DNA of 64,000 nt. Source: Symsagittifera roscoffensis. Taxonomy: Eukaryota > Xenacoelomorpha > Acoela > Convolutidae. The notes beneath the pieces were generated by a model. That model was not told where the DNA came from, did no database searches, and worked only from the letters and a program-made list of their open reading frames with translations. Below, piece after piece: positions 46,999 to 56,185 of the stretch. The position numbers and the translations under genes were made by a program. Position 1 is the stretch's first letter. Each line of letters starts with the position of its first letter. The stretch lies in the NCBI RefSeq assembly GCF_963678635.1, contig NW_026971334.1, positions 62,001 through 126,000 on the forward strand, in the 5' to 3' direction.

Positions 46999-49900
46999 AT
47001 GGCGGTAATGCTGAATGCCATCCTCCAGCTGGAAGAACAGGGTGAGTGCAGGGAGTCTGCGACGGAGGCTGTCTTGAATGTCGGCTACACCACCGAGGGA
47101 ATATCAAATCAGGAAAAGACCAGATGGTTGTCTTGGAATGTGGATGGAGGAGTAAGGGGCTTTGACTTGGCAAGGAATCCTGGCCTGAGCAACAATACCG
47201 AATATGGCGCAGAAGAATTCCCACTACCAACTAGGCCATCAGCAAGATCGACAGGCCAGAGCTCGAGTAAGGTGCCATCGATGACGCGAGCGCAACAAAC
47301 GACTGAGGCATATCCGGATCTTAGTGTTCTAAAGAAAGAGCTTGAGAAGACGCAGAGGGAAAGGAACAAGGCGAACCTCGATCGGGATCAAGCAAAGCTG
47401 GATCGGGAAAGGCACCAGGCGGTCATCGAACGAGATCAGACTCTGAGGTTGCTTGAGATGCTGCGGGCTGAACATCAGCAGGAACTAAGGGTGCGGGAGA
47501 ATGCCGCGAATTGTGAGCAACTGAAGTCGGAGATGGAGAGAATAGAACAACGACAACGTGAACTTGATGCACAGAAGGGAGCCAGGCCAAAGGAGCGAGT
47601 GGTCACCAGCTCGAGGCCAGAGTCACGCATGGAAGTGGATGAAGCCCCCAGGGCAAAAGGAAGGTTCAACCTTGAGCGCGAGGCTCGAGAACACATGAGT
47701 GAAGGGTTGGAATCCTGGATACCGAATGAAGCAACGTCCTCCTTGCGCAGCCTAGAAACGCAGCCCATACACCCGCTGATGGATGTGGTACTGCCGGGAT
47801 ATACTCCAACCTCAACCTTGAGCGGCAGTCAGGTGAGCGGCAGCTCATCGCGTCTGAAGGAGCTGAACGAGAGATTGCGGCAGAGAAGTCGTGAAAGCTC
47901 GGCAAGGGCGGAGCTTCCTCCAACGTGGAGGGAACAGCCGGTCAGGAGCGTCATGATCTTGAGTTATAAGAAGAACACCGAAAAGAGATACCACAGGCAC
48001 AATCGGCTGGATTGGAATTCGGAACAGAGGGCCAGGAGGGATTGCTTTCATGATGCAGCCTGGGTGGAATACCTTTCGCCACCCCGTGTGCCAGAAGGCG
48101 CGGTTCACCTAATTATAGGGGACAGCCTATTGCGGGTGTTGACCCGGATCCAATCGCACTGGCAGACAGGAATCTTGAGTTTCGCTGGAGCTGCCACGCC
48201 ACAGATATTGGCAACACTTGAGATGCTAGGGATGACAAAATTATACACCGTGACCCTGATGATCGGAACGAATGATGTATCAAGGGGAGAAGCGATGAAA
48301 GTGACGAGGCTGCACGACAAGATGAGCTGCCTTCTCGAGGAGCTGAGGATCCAGATGGATCTCATCCTGTTGACAGTATGTACTGTCCCTTATAACATGA
48401 AGTTCGATCAGCACGCCTTGGAAATGAACAAGAAGGTGCGGAACCTAAACGGGGTGATCCGAGAAATCCCCCTGAAGAGTGTGCTCCCCATCAGATTGTT
48501 GGACGTGGCGGAGCGGATGGAGCAAGCGGGATTCCCTGAAGACACCTCCAACGATGGAATCCACTTTGACAGACCGAGGGGGGTAGAGTGGCTGAATGAC
48601 GTCTTTCAAGGACACATAAATGCGCTAGAGGCGGATCTGCTAGAGACGGCCCAATTCACATTCGGGCCACCTCCGAACCCACCATTCCTTGCCTCGAGGG
48701 CCTTGTCTAGTCGTTTGGGACCGAGGGTCGACTCTAGAGACAGCTCAAGGAGCAACCAGGCCAGATTGCCGAGTGCCATGCCAATGGAGTCTAAGGAGGT
48801 GACGTCATCAACGCCCCCAGGTTCGGTAATATCCTCAGTGGTAGTGGCAGAGAGCAAGCGGGTGGAGAGGCCTATGGAGACCACTCGCTTGAGATATCCA
48901 GAGAAGGTGAAAGGGCTGGACCTAGAAGGTTTGGAATGCAGGCGAGAATTGGCGGAGACTCTGGGTATTGAACGAGTGTCGCACGAAGACTTGAGCAGAC
49001 ATCATTGCGTGGACTGGTTGAAGGCTCATGAGACGCACTTCTCGAGAGCAAAACTGATGGAGACCGCGGACCTGACCGGAATTCCCACGAAAGCGATCAT
49101 GGGACCTATCAACTATAGACCCCTCAAGCTGCTGGGGAGTCCTGGACTCATAGCAGAACCCCCCAAACACCGAACGAGCATCGCCAGGATCAGATTGGCG
49201 ACCCCGGCACAGTTGAGGGTAGTGGACAAGCTGCTGAATCCGGGGGAAATGGAATTGCCAGATGCCGCCTACGAAGGCACGAGGTTGGCGGAAGATCCCA
49301 GGTACGGGAAGCCCTGTGGGAGCACCCAGCTGGCCAAGACTTTGGCAGTTTACGATAGAGCAGATCCAGGTGCTGCGAGGGTAGTCATTGTGGCGGGATC
49401 AGACTTCGAAGGAACGTCTCCTAAGCTGTTTTGGCCGGAGACTCTGATATACTCTTTGCCAGGAGCCGAACTAAACCAGATGTTAACTCTGGTGGTGGCA
49501 ATAAAGTCGGAGATGCCCTGTGAGCCTGAGCTGCTGTTGTTTTCAGGAATGAATATTCATCTGCACGCGGCTGGACTTCTTGAGCAGCTGAAAGGCAATG
49601 AACCAACACCGAGGAAGATATGGGAAGCCATTCAGACGTTGTTTGCGGCAATGAATGAGGTGCAAGAGAATGTTGTCTCGAGATTCGGCTCCAAGACGAA
49701 GGTAGTGTTCACTACATCCCCTGGATACGCGAATATGCCACCCGCCCTACAATTCGTGTACGCGGTCTTGATCCTGATAGCAGAGGGAAAAGAATGGCGA
49801 ATCCTAATGGCAGCCCCCAATCGGGAATTGGAGCCATCGAACCTGAGGCTCCGCAAGTCAGAATTGGCAGCGGCATGGGCGGACATATCTCATGCACTGA

Positions 49901-51288
49901 GAGGCTTTTATGGATTAGCCGACATCCTGATCGTATTGGACGAGGTGCTCTTGCTAGAGATATCGAACTTTGCCAGGCAACTTAAGTTCAGCCCAGTAAT
50001 TGGGGACGATCAACCGGCGATAAACCAATTGACGGCCAGCTTGTGGTTTCGGAGCATGGAGGTGACGATCACAGGTTCGACCGGCAAGTCTAGAGGCCCG
50101 AGTAACGAGAGAAGAAATGTGGCCGAAACGGAGAAACAATTAGAGTCGATGGCATATCGTCTGACGCAAGAGAATGGCTGGTGGCCATTTTTGACACCAA
50201 GGCTGGAGAACGCCACGAATAAGACGAGGGAGGTTGTACCACCCCTCGTGAAGCAAGTCTGGAGTTTTCTAGAGAAGCAACTCGAGCTGGCCGAAGGAAG
50301 AGAGATGACGGTTGCCAGATTTGTCTCGGCAGCCAATGAAGTGACAATTGGAGGGTTCTGGAGAGAGCACGCAGAGGGCGAGCTGAGGACTAGAAGGGAT
50401 CACGAGATTCTGAAGTTCTTGAGTCCTTGCTGGGGGAAAGAATTCATGGCGGAAATGTTCGGCACCAAGGCGACTATCTTTGGAACCTTTGTCCAGGAGA
50501 TACTGGGCATGCCCATCAGCCTGCTCTTGGCTTTATATCTGGTTTGCCCCAGATACTTGTTCAACATGGGCCCAGCGTACATGTTTAGTCGAGGAGTAGA
50601 GACACTCCGGGTTGATGGGTATCTGGCACTAGTGCTCTTAACCCATGGGGAATTGGTGTCATTTCATCGATTGATGAAATATGGGGAGCCCTTGTCAATG
50701 GGGAAGGTCCACTCGAGTATCGACACCTATTCTTACAAGTGTGCCGCGGGGTTGAAGACGCTGTTAGTGCAATACCTCATGATGCAGAATCGGCACATGA
50801 CGGGTGAAGAGAAGAACCCAAAATCGAGAGAAGAGTGGAAGAAGATGAATGGAGGTTTGCCTCTGTTGACGGACTTGTACCTGGCAATGAGGTCGGACCC
50901 GATGGGGATAATCCGGGGTCTAGAGGAGGTGGTAACCTGCATTTACGGTCCAGCAGTGACGTACGCATTTCCAGATCCCCTGGTGACAACGTATCGTTAC
51001 TCTGTAACGCACTTGAGTCTTATCAGCATACTGGATGGGACGGCGCTCAATTGGTGTCAGCAGGAGGTACTCAGGGCACAAATCAGCAATACGGTACTCT
51101 TTGGAAAAGTGAAAGATGCCGAGTTGATAGAGTACAACTTCAGGGGACAGCTGCAATGTAGGATGGGAGGCAAACGTGAGGGCCCCCATCGAGACATATC
51201 CCAAGTTCTGGAACTTGAACCCACTGACAGCGGACGGACGGGAGATCTTGAGGATTCCTGCTTGGAAGGACAGCTTTGCCCTGGTTAA
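46999..51288 (+). CDS. Large SGNH-hydrolase-like protein of the element (1429 aa)
   Basis: An undamaged ATG-initiated frame. Residues ~113-195 form a charged coiled coil (many RERxxAxxxRDQ repeats). Residues ~365-545 carry an SGNH/GDSL hydrolase signature: I-G-D-S at 373-376 (nucleophile S376), G-T-N-D at 423-426 and D-G-I-H at 519-522, in the right order and spacing. Such esterase domains occur in some LINE ORF1 proteins. Residues ~790-960 may be a second, degenerate copy (VVIVAGSD at 795-802, LFSGMNIH at 847-854), lacking the full triad. The remaining C-terminal part is helical and unrecognised. It is followed by a +1-frame ORF without a good start. Expression is probably from a spliced RNA using the acceptor at 46643. 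The function is unknown; lipid or ester hydrolysis during particle entry or assembly is speculation. Confidence 0.75.
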   Translation: MAVMLNAILQLEEQGECRESATEAVLNVGYTTEGISNQEKTRWLSWNVDGGVRGFDLARNPGLSNNTEYGAEEFPLPTRPSARSTGQSSSKVPSMTRAQQTTEAYPDLSVLKKELEKTQRERNKANLDRDQAKLDRERHQAVIERDQTLRLLEMLRAEHQQELRVRENAANCEQLKSEMERIEQRQRELDAQKGARPKERVVTSSRPESRMEVDEAPRAKGRFNLEREAREHMSEGLESWIPNEATSSLRSLETQPIHPLMDVVLPGYTPTSTLSGSQVSGSSSRLKELNERLRQRSRESSARAELPPTWREQPVRSVMILSYKKNTEKRYHRHNRLDWNSEQRARRDCFHDAAWVEYLSPPRVPEGAVHLIIGDSLLRVLTRIQSHWQTGILSFAGAATPQILATLEMLGMTKLYTVTLMIGTNDVSRGEAMKVTRLHDKMSCLLEELRIQMDLILLTVCTVPYNMKFDQHALEMNKKVRNLNGVIREIPLKSVLPIRLLDVAERMEQAGFPEDTSNDGIHFDRPRGVEWLNDVFQGHINALEADLLETAQFTFGPPPNPPFLASRALSSRLGPRVDSRDSSRSNQARLPSAMPMESKEVTSSTPPGSVISSVVVAESKRVERPMETTRLRYPEKVKGLDLEGLECRRELAETLGIERVSHEDLSRHHCVDWLKAHETHFSRAKLMETADLTGIPTKAIMGPINYRPLKLLGSPGLIAEPPKHRTSIARIRLATPAQLRVVDKLLNPGEMELPDAAYEGTRLAEDPRYGKPCGSTQLAKTLAVYDRADPGAARVVIVAGSDFEGTSPKLFWPETLIYSLPGAELNQMLTLVVAIKSEMPCEPELLLFSGMNIHLHAAGLLEQLKGNEPTPRKIWEAIQTLFAAMNEVQENVVSRFGSKTKVVFTTSPGYANMPPALQFVYAVLILIAEGKEWRILMAAPNRELEPSNLRLRKSELAAAWADISHALRGFYGLADILIVLDEVLLLEISNFARQLKFSPVIGDDQPAINQLTASLWFRSMEVTITGSTGKSRGPSNERRNVAETEKQLESMAYRLTQENGWWPFLTPRLENATNKTREVVPPLVKQVWSFLEKQLELAEGREMTVARFVSAANEVTIGGFWREHAEGELRTRRDHEILKFLSPCWGKEFMAEMFGTKATIFGTFVQEILGMPISLLLALYLVCPRYLFNMGPAYMFSRGVETLRVDGYLALVLLTHGELVSFHRLMKYGEPLSMGKVHSSIDTYSYKCAAGLKTLLVQYLMMQNRHMTGEEKNPKSREEWKKMNGGLPLLTDLYLAMRSDPMGIIRGLEEVVTCIYGPAVTYAFPDPLVTTYRYSVTHLSLISILDGTALNWCQQEVLRAQISNTVLFGKVKDAELIEYNFRGQLQCRMGGKREGPHRDISQVLELEPTDSGRTGDLEDSCLEGQLCPG

Positions 51289-52579
51289 GAGGGAACTAGA
51301 GGCCATAATGGAGAAAGAAATCCTGCCAGCCACCTTGCCCGAGTTCCCGATAGTCAGGAGGATGACCTTGGGAATGAACAGTCCCTTAGTAGTTCCATCC
51401 ATATTTGCGAGGATGACAACGGAGGAGATGCAGAAAGACTTCACTGATGGCTGGGATCCCCTGTTCATCGGCTACACGGCGGCGGTTTATTTCCACACAA
51501 GCGAGGCGAAGATAAATTCCTGGACGACGCAAGCAAAAAAGATGAGAGGCTCGTTGCCACCCGGATATGAGGTGCGAAAGGTCTTGAGAGCTCTTGAGCA
51601 AGATGGGCATGAGAACATGCTGCCAGTGTGGGACGATGGCAGGATGATCATGAAGGAGGGGCATATTGCATTGGCGGACGACATGAAATTCGCGACACGA
51701 AAGTATAGGGCACCCTATGGCTTAGAACAGGTGGAAATGAGACAGGAGGGAAAAGAACTGGATGCAGCAGGTCAACTGTATGTGGCCCTGACGGAGTACA
51801 AGAGATTGGACCCGGCGACACCATCACCACTGTCAGTGGATACACCTGGAGACAAGAGGAGTGGACCCGTGGAAGACCGGTTCAAGACAATTCTCAAGAG
51901 AAGAAGAGCTGAGTCAGAAGAAGAGAGTATGGATGAAACTCTCAGCGAAGCCGGCGAAGACATGGAAGTGGGGAATACGCCGGAACCAAAGCCATCAGGG
52001 GAGGAGCTCACCACTCAAGAGCTGTTGAAAGACTTGAGCGAGGAGAATTGGGCAGACACTGCCACTCCACCTCTGACCCCGTCTCCCCGGAAAAACCTGG
52101 AATTGCCATTGGCGAGCGAGACCTCCAATATGGGGATGATACTCTTGAGTTCGGAGGAAAGGGAAAAGAATACATACGAAGGAAACAAGGACATGTTCCT
52201 GGGGACTCTGGACGACGACGCTTGGCAAAATTTCTTGAAGGAATTCAATCAAGAAGTGGGCAGCGAGACGACGCTGGACAAATTCAAGGATGAACTGTGG
52301 GACACAGTTGTGAAGTTTGGAGAACCACTTCTGATGGGGACAGGCCTGGATGAGAAGGCGAGAAAGGAGTTGCTGAACAAGCTGATAGAGCTGAGGAAGT
52401 CACGATCAAAGACTAGAGATGAAAAATGTGAAGACAGCTCTACTCTGAAACAAAAAACTGTAGATAAAATAGTTGATGATATAAAAGGGGATGAGGTTGG
52501 GACTAGTAATATGATTAAAAGTACTAATATCCTTAAGGCTCGAGCAGGGGGAGGCAAGAGATGGAAGGGTTGGAGGTAG
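51131..52579 (+). CDS. Element 3' ORF 2 (~480 aa), unknown function
   Basis: The frame is open from 51131. Protein-like sequence starts at a GTG at 51176 (RAPIETYPKFWNLNPL), and the first ATG is about 40 codons later (MEKEILPATLPEFP). Since the similarity-like quality begins well before that ATG, entry by +1 frameshifting from the 1429-codon ORF is a reasonable idea; the overlap is 51131-51288. The first 200 residues look folded. The rest is acidic and disordered (EEESMDETLSEAGEDMEVG), with a Lys/Arg-rich helix (RKELLNKLIELRKSRSK) and a basic end (GGGKRWKGWR) suited to nucleic-acid contact. No family is recognised. The last 19 nt overlap the next ORF's start. Confidence 0.65.
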   Translation, partial: STTSGDSCNVGWEANVRAPIETYPKFWNLNPLTADGREILRIPAWKDSFALVKRELEAIMEKEILPATLPEFPIVRRMTLGMNSPLVVPSIFARMTTEEMQKDFTDGWDPLFIGYTAAVYFHTSEAKINSWTTQAKKMRGSLPPGYEVRKVLRALEQDGHENMLPVWDDGRMIMKEGHIALADDMKFATRKYRAPYGLEQVEMRQEGKELDAAGQLYVALTEYKRLDPATPSPLSVDTPGDKRSGPVEDRFKTILKRRRAESEEESMDETLSEAGEDMEVGNTPEPKPSGEELTTQELLKDLSEENWADTATPPLTPSPRKNLELPLASETSNMGMILLSSEEREKNTYEGNKDMFLGTLDDDAWQNFLKEFNQEVGSETTLDKFKDELWDTVVKFGEPLLMGTGLDEKARKELLNKLIELRKSRSKTRDEKCEDSSTLKQKTVDKIVDDIKGDEVGTSNMIKSTNILKARAGGGKRWKGWR

Positions 52580-54126
52580 ACAGAGAGGTCGAATCAGTGA
52601 TGATAACCACCACACCCTCAAGCAGAGATGTGAAGACTCGCAAGAGGAAGAGAGAAGTAGAAGGATTGAGTAGTCCTTCAGTAGATGCTGTCTCGGAAGG
52701 AAACTTGAGAGAGACGGCGCCCATTGTTTTGGCGCGATGCAAGACGGCGGCATACAAGAGCAACACGGAGCTCAGAAGACCACTCGAAGTGGAGAGGGAA
52801 ATAGAGGCTTCCACCAGTTCGACATCGGAGGAAGACTTCAAGCCCCAGAAGATAAACGTGAAGAGAGGTTCAACGAACGGACAGACATGGGAAGTGGATG
52901 TCGGCAAGGAATGGGTCTCGAAGGGACACCAGGCCCCTGGGAAGCAAGTGACGAGTGATCCACTGGAGAGGAGCAAGACGAGGAACACCTCCCGGCCATG
53001 GTGGGTGGCCCTCGAGACATTGAAGGAAATGGAAGACTGCTTGAAGAAGTTGGACAGTGGAGTAGCTCGCAAACGACGCAATTGGGCCACCCAGCAAAAG
53101 GCTGAGGTTAACAAGATAGAATTGGCGAACCAGCTGAAGAGGTCCTGGCAGAACTTATTGAAGGATCATTTTGAAGAGGCAATGAGGACACCCTCGTCAG
53201 CACCGCCATTAATGGCGAATCCCTTCGTTAGAACCGCAGGACAATTGATGTTCACATGGAGTCTGGTGGGAATAGAATTGGAGACACTGACCTCGTATGA
53301 CAGGTTGAAGTTGGGAAGCAAAAAGCTAGAAGTGTATCAAGCACTGATGCAACACGTGGCCAGGGATAATTCAGGCTTGAGCCTGGCCAGGAGGAAGGAT
53401 GCCACATGTTTCTTGAGATGGATAATGTCGATGATGTCTGATAGTACCATCTTGGCGTGCCACCAAAGAGCAAGCGGAAGTAAAACCGTGGAAAGGAGAG
53501 TCTCAACGATCATCTTAAACGTATATCAGAGTACTGGAATAGAAAAGGAGGATGGTTCCAGACTATCCCTAGAGAACCACAGAAAGCTGGACGAGGTAAG
53601 GAAGTTTTACAATAAGAAGTTCGAAGAAGAACATGATGTTCACCGTAACCTGGCCTCGCCAGAACAGTATTCGAGACTCAGTGAGAAGGGGGAATACCAA
53701 TACGTGTCGGGAGTGATGGGGATAGCCTACAACCCCTTCTTAGACTCAGAAACTGGAGGTGCTCACAGGAACCACGAGGTAGCGGAGCTGCTGAAGTTTT
53801 GGACAGAAAAAATAGTGGAAATAGACGCGGTGGAGAGAGAGAGGCCGAGCCTGGGCCTGATTCTTGAGAAAACACCGGAGGTGGTGATCATACCGCGCTC
53901 GAACAAGAGAGTTGAAGTGAACATGGGTAATGACAATGGCTTGTTGATCACGAACTTGGTAGTGGTATGGAAGTTACTAAGACCCTCCCGGTGCCCACAT
54001 CCTCACGCGAGTCTGATCGAGGAGACCACCGAACAGGTGAGGTTAGCACCAACGGAAGATGAAGATTTGGCAAAGTTGAGTGTGGTGCACAAACTGATCT
54101 TACCTCAGATGAAGGAGTCAGGCTAA
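52561..54126 (+). CDS. Element 3' ORF 3 (521 aa), unknown function
   Basis: ATG at 52561 lies inside the end of the previous ORF, giving a 19-nt overlap with its TAG. The N-terminal 130 residues are disordered and basic/acidic, with RKRKRE at about 27-32 as a candidate nuclear localisation signal. The rest appears folded and mainly helical (ANQLKRSWQNLLKDHFEEAM, DATCFLRWIMSMMSD, KTVERRVSTIILNVYQS). It contains no cysteine-rich or catalytic signature that I recognise. It ends in TAA, 30 nt before the next ATG in the same frame. An undamaged duplicate lies at 60357-61922. Confidence 0.7.
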   Translation: MEGLEVDREVESVMITTTPSSRDVKTRKRKREVEGLSSPSVDAVSEGNLRETAPIVLARCKTAAYKSNTELRRPLEVEREIEASTSSTSEEDFKPQKINVKRGSTNGQTWEVDVGKEWVSKGHQAPGKQVTSDPLERSKTRNTSRPWWVALETLKEMEDCLKKLDSGVARKRRNWATQQKAEVNKIELANQLKRSWQNLLKDHFEEAMRTPSSAPPLMANPFVRTAGQLMFTWSLVGIELETLTSYDRLKLGSKKLEVYQALMQHVARDNSGLSLARRKDATCFLRWIMSMMSDSTILACHQRASGSKTVERRVSTIILNVYQSTGIEKEDGSRLSLENHRKLDEVRKFYNKKFEEEHDVHRNLASPEQYSRLSEKGEYQYVSGVMGIAYNPFLDSETGGAHRNHEVAELLKFWTEKIVEIDAVERERPSLGLILEKTPEVVIIPRSNKRVEVNMGNDNGLLITNLVVVWKLLRPSRCPHPHASLIEETTEQVRLAPTEDEDLAKLSVVHKLILPQMKESG

Positions 54127-54156
54127 AAGACGAACAATCTCGGGTCAGCAAAGAAT

Positions 54157-54885
54157 ATGGAGCCCGGTAGCTGTCTGGATTCGACGTGTGGGAGTGGAGA
54201 GCACCCCTGCGATGGACGATCATGTGTCAGGATACTGTCCTTTCAAAAAGAAGATCTGGTTACTTGGTTTGAAGACATCACGGAAAGGGAGAAAAGTGAA
54301 GTGCAAATAGTGGCGGAGTGTTACGCGAGAACTACGGTGAACATAGCGACGGCTCTCGGATTCTTCTCGAGAATGTGTAGTCTGCAGTCACTGGAGAGGC
54401 TAGAGTCTGAACACCATTTAGTGACCGCGTTGAGCGTGGAATCATGGCCTGGGGCGTTGCAGGTGACTCAAAAACACATCCGGAGCTGGAAGGTTGGTCT
54501 CGAGGCGGAAATGGGGTTTCCCATGAGCGAAGCTTATGGCCTGCCATTGAACGCAAAATCCCTGATAGGGTCAGTGATGGCCAATTTTTGCGGAAGCCAC
54601 TACCCACTGCACATGGCGATGGTAGAAGCATCCAGCCAGAAAGTATTGGTGGACAAGGCCATCTCAGTGCCCAAGTGCGTGAGGTTGGCTCGGGTATCGC
54701 ATCACTCGCACAAGTTGTTGAGGAAAATCAGAGGGACAGTACCGAAAGAGTTGAGAGATGACTTGAGTGAAATCTGGGGAGAAGAGCTTTTGAATTTGGA
54801 AAGTGAGAACACAAGCGATCACGAGAGACAAAACGTGATCGGAAAACCTGTGGGGGTGCTCCAAACATGGAAGAGAACGACTTGA
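54157..54885 (+). CDS. Element 3' ORF 4 (242 aa), unknown function
   Basis: ATG 54157 follows the previous TAA by 30 nt in the same frame. The N-terminus is cysteine-rich (C6, C11, C18 and C23, as CLDSTCGSGEHPCDGRSC), perhaps a small metal-binding or disulfide cluster. The remainder is helical with several histidines (HYPLHMAM, RVSHHSHKLLRKIRG). No family is recognised. The last 19 nt, through TGA 54883-54885, overlap the start of the next ORF, the same overlap length as between ORFs 2 and 3. Confidence 0.68.
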   Translation: MEPGSCLDSTCGSGEHPCDGRSCVRILSFQKEDLVTWFEDITEREKSEVQIVAECYARTTVNIATALGFFSRMCSLQSLERLESEHHLVTALSVESWPGALQVTQKHIRSWKVGLEAEMGFPMSEAYGLPLNAKSLIGSVMANFCGSHYPLHMAMVEASSQKVLVDKAISVPKCVRLARVSHHSHKLLRKIRGTVPKELRDDLSEIWGEELLNLESENTSDHERQNVIGKPVGVLQTWKRTT

Positions 54886-55757
54886 TGCATGAGAAAATGA
54901 TGGAGCTTGAGCCTCTCTTGGAAGCCTCGGGGGAGCGTAACCTCAGGAGCATTGAGATCACCCATGGAGAATGCCCATGCCACTGTTTGGCACAAACGGT
55001 GTGGTATCCAGATCACAAGAACCTCTGCCTGGTGTGGGATATGGAAGAAATTCGGTCGATCGGATTACCGGATCACCGACAGAAGGTGACGCTCTTAGCA
55101 GTGAGTACGATGCTGGCTCTGAGATGGATAGAGGAGAATATAACGAAGTATCGGGAAGCGAAGACGCCAACGGCTGAGTCAATATATGCGATAGACTACA
55201 GCAGGAGACTCGAGTTGTTTGAGACTGCATGCAAGGTATTCGCCCTACCAATAGAAGTCAGACACGTGTGGAGCCGCTTGAGGTACTTTCCGTGGTTTCG
55301 AGCGACACTGACGTCTTGGTTGTACATGACAACGAAAGATCACATGAGAAAATATCAAAAGGAGTATCGGCATTTCCAGGCCGAGATTGGGCCGGAAGCT
55401 TTCAAGAGACCCCTGTTAACCCATCGAAATGCGATCACGACGGGATGGAAGAGAGTGGGTGGAGTGTCTAGAGACAATACCAAAGCGAGGGAATCGATAC
55501 TAGAGGAGGACTTGGCGAAGAACGTGAGCCTGAGCCTTCACAACTCCTCTTGTTTGAACCGGGAATCTAGGGTGAAGGCACTACCCAACCAAGCAAAGAG
55601 GTTGCAGGAGCAAAGGGAATGGATGCGATCCTACGAACAGCTGAAGGCTTGGGAGGAGATCGTGATTAGCTCCGATGATGAAGAAGAACTGTTGAGACAG
55701 TTTGCAGTGTCTAGTACTTCAGGGTCCGGCACCTCCAAGGCAAAGAGTGCGAAATGA
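54867..55757 (+). CDS. Element 3' ORF 5 (296 aa) with SIM-like C-terminus
   Basis: ATG 54867 lies within the end of ORF 4. The N-terminal part contains ITHGECPCHCLAQTVW, with three clustered cysteines and two histidines. The middle is helical and aromatic (VRHVWSRLRYFPWFRATLTSWLY). Near the C-terminus EIVISSDDEEELL matches a SUMO-interacting motif (hydrophobic IVI core followed by acidic residues), ahead of a Ser/Gly-rich and basic tail. It is probably a nuclear or chromatin-interacting accessory protein (inference). It ends at TGA 55757, about 430 nt before the 3' LTR, and has an undamaged duplicate at 62663-63553. Confidence 0.68.
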   Translation: MEENDLMHEKMMELEPLLEASGERNLRSIEITHGECPCHCLAQTVWYPDHKNLCLVWDMEEIRSIGLPDHRQKVTLLAVSTMLALRWIEENITKYREAKTPTAESIYAIDYSRRLELFETACKVFALPIEVRHVWSRLRYFPWFRATLTSWLYMTTKDHMRKYQKEYRHFQAEIGPEAFKRPLLTHRNAITTGWKRVGGVSRDNTKARESILEEDLAKNVSLSLHNSSCLNRESRVKALPNQAKRLQEQREWMRSYEQLKAWEEIVISSDDEEELLRQFAVSSTSGSGTSKAKSAK

Positions 55758-56185
55758 GCGGGTGGTTCGAAGGAATCTTGAGTCTTGAGAGGGAAGGGGG
55801 GCTTGAGTGTGAATCCGGATGAAATCTGGGTTCACGAAAAAGAAATTTTAACGAATCAGATATTGTTATTAATATGCTATATTTACTATATAAATCAAAA
55901 TGCTGCATGACAATTTCCTGATTGAATGGGACAAAAGAAATTTTAAATGATTGGCTTGAAAAGCAAGAATTCAAGGGTGCAGGTGTGTGCAGATTTTGAT
56001 TGCTGTTTAGCGATAGTGTGAAAATTTTACATGGCCGTGAATTTTGGGGTGTAGATAAGCTTAAGTCTGCTGCGAACTTCTGTAAATGACCACTGGCACT
56101 GTACCTTGAGCAACACTCGGTTTTCTGGGACTCACTGGCAGACGACAGCACGCGATGAGGACATCGATCTTGAGTCCGGGGAGTA
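55758..56185 (+). other. 3' untranslated region and polypurine tract area
   Basis: No gene is present. Purine-rich runs occur at 55784-55802 (AGAGGGAAGGGGGG) and directly before the LTR (GGGGAG at 56178-56183). The latter is the likelier primer for plus-strand DNA synthesis by position. The 55711-56151 minus-strand frame is a shadow. Confidence 0.5.

Noticed and set aside
43307-54961. Numerous minus-strand ORFs of 60-190 codons opposite pol and the 3' ORFs
   Set aside because: They are shadows of the plus-strand genes: Ser/Leu-rich composition, no motifs, and identical repeats in the duplicated half.
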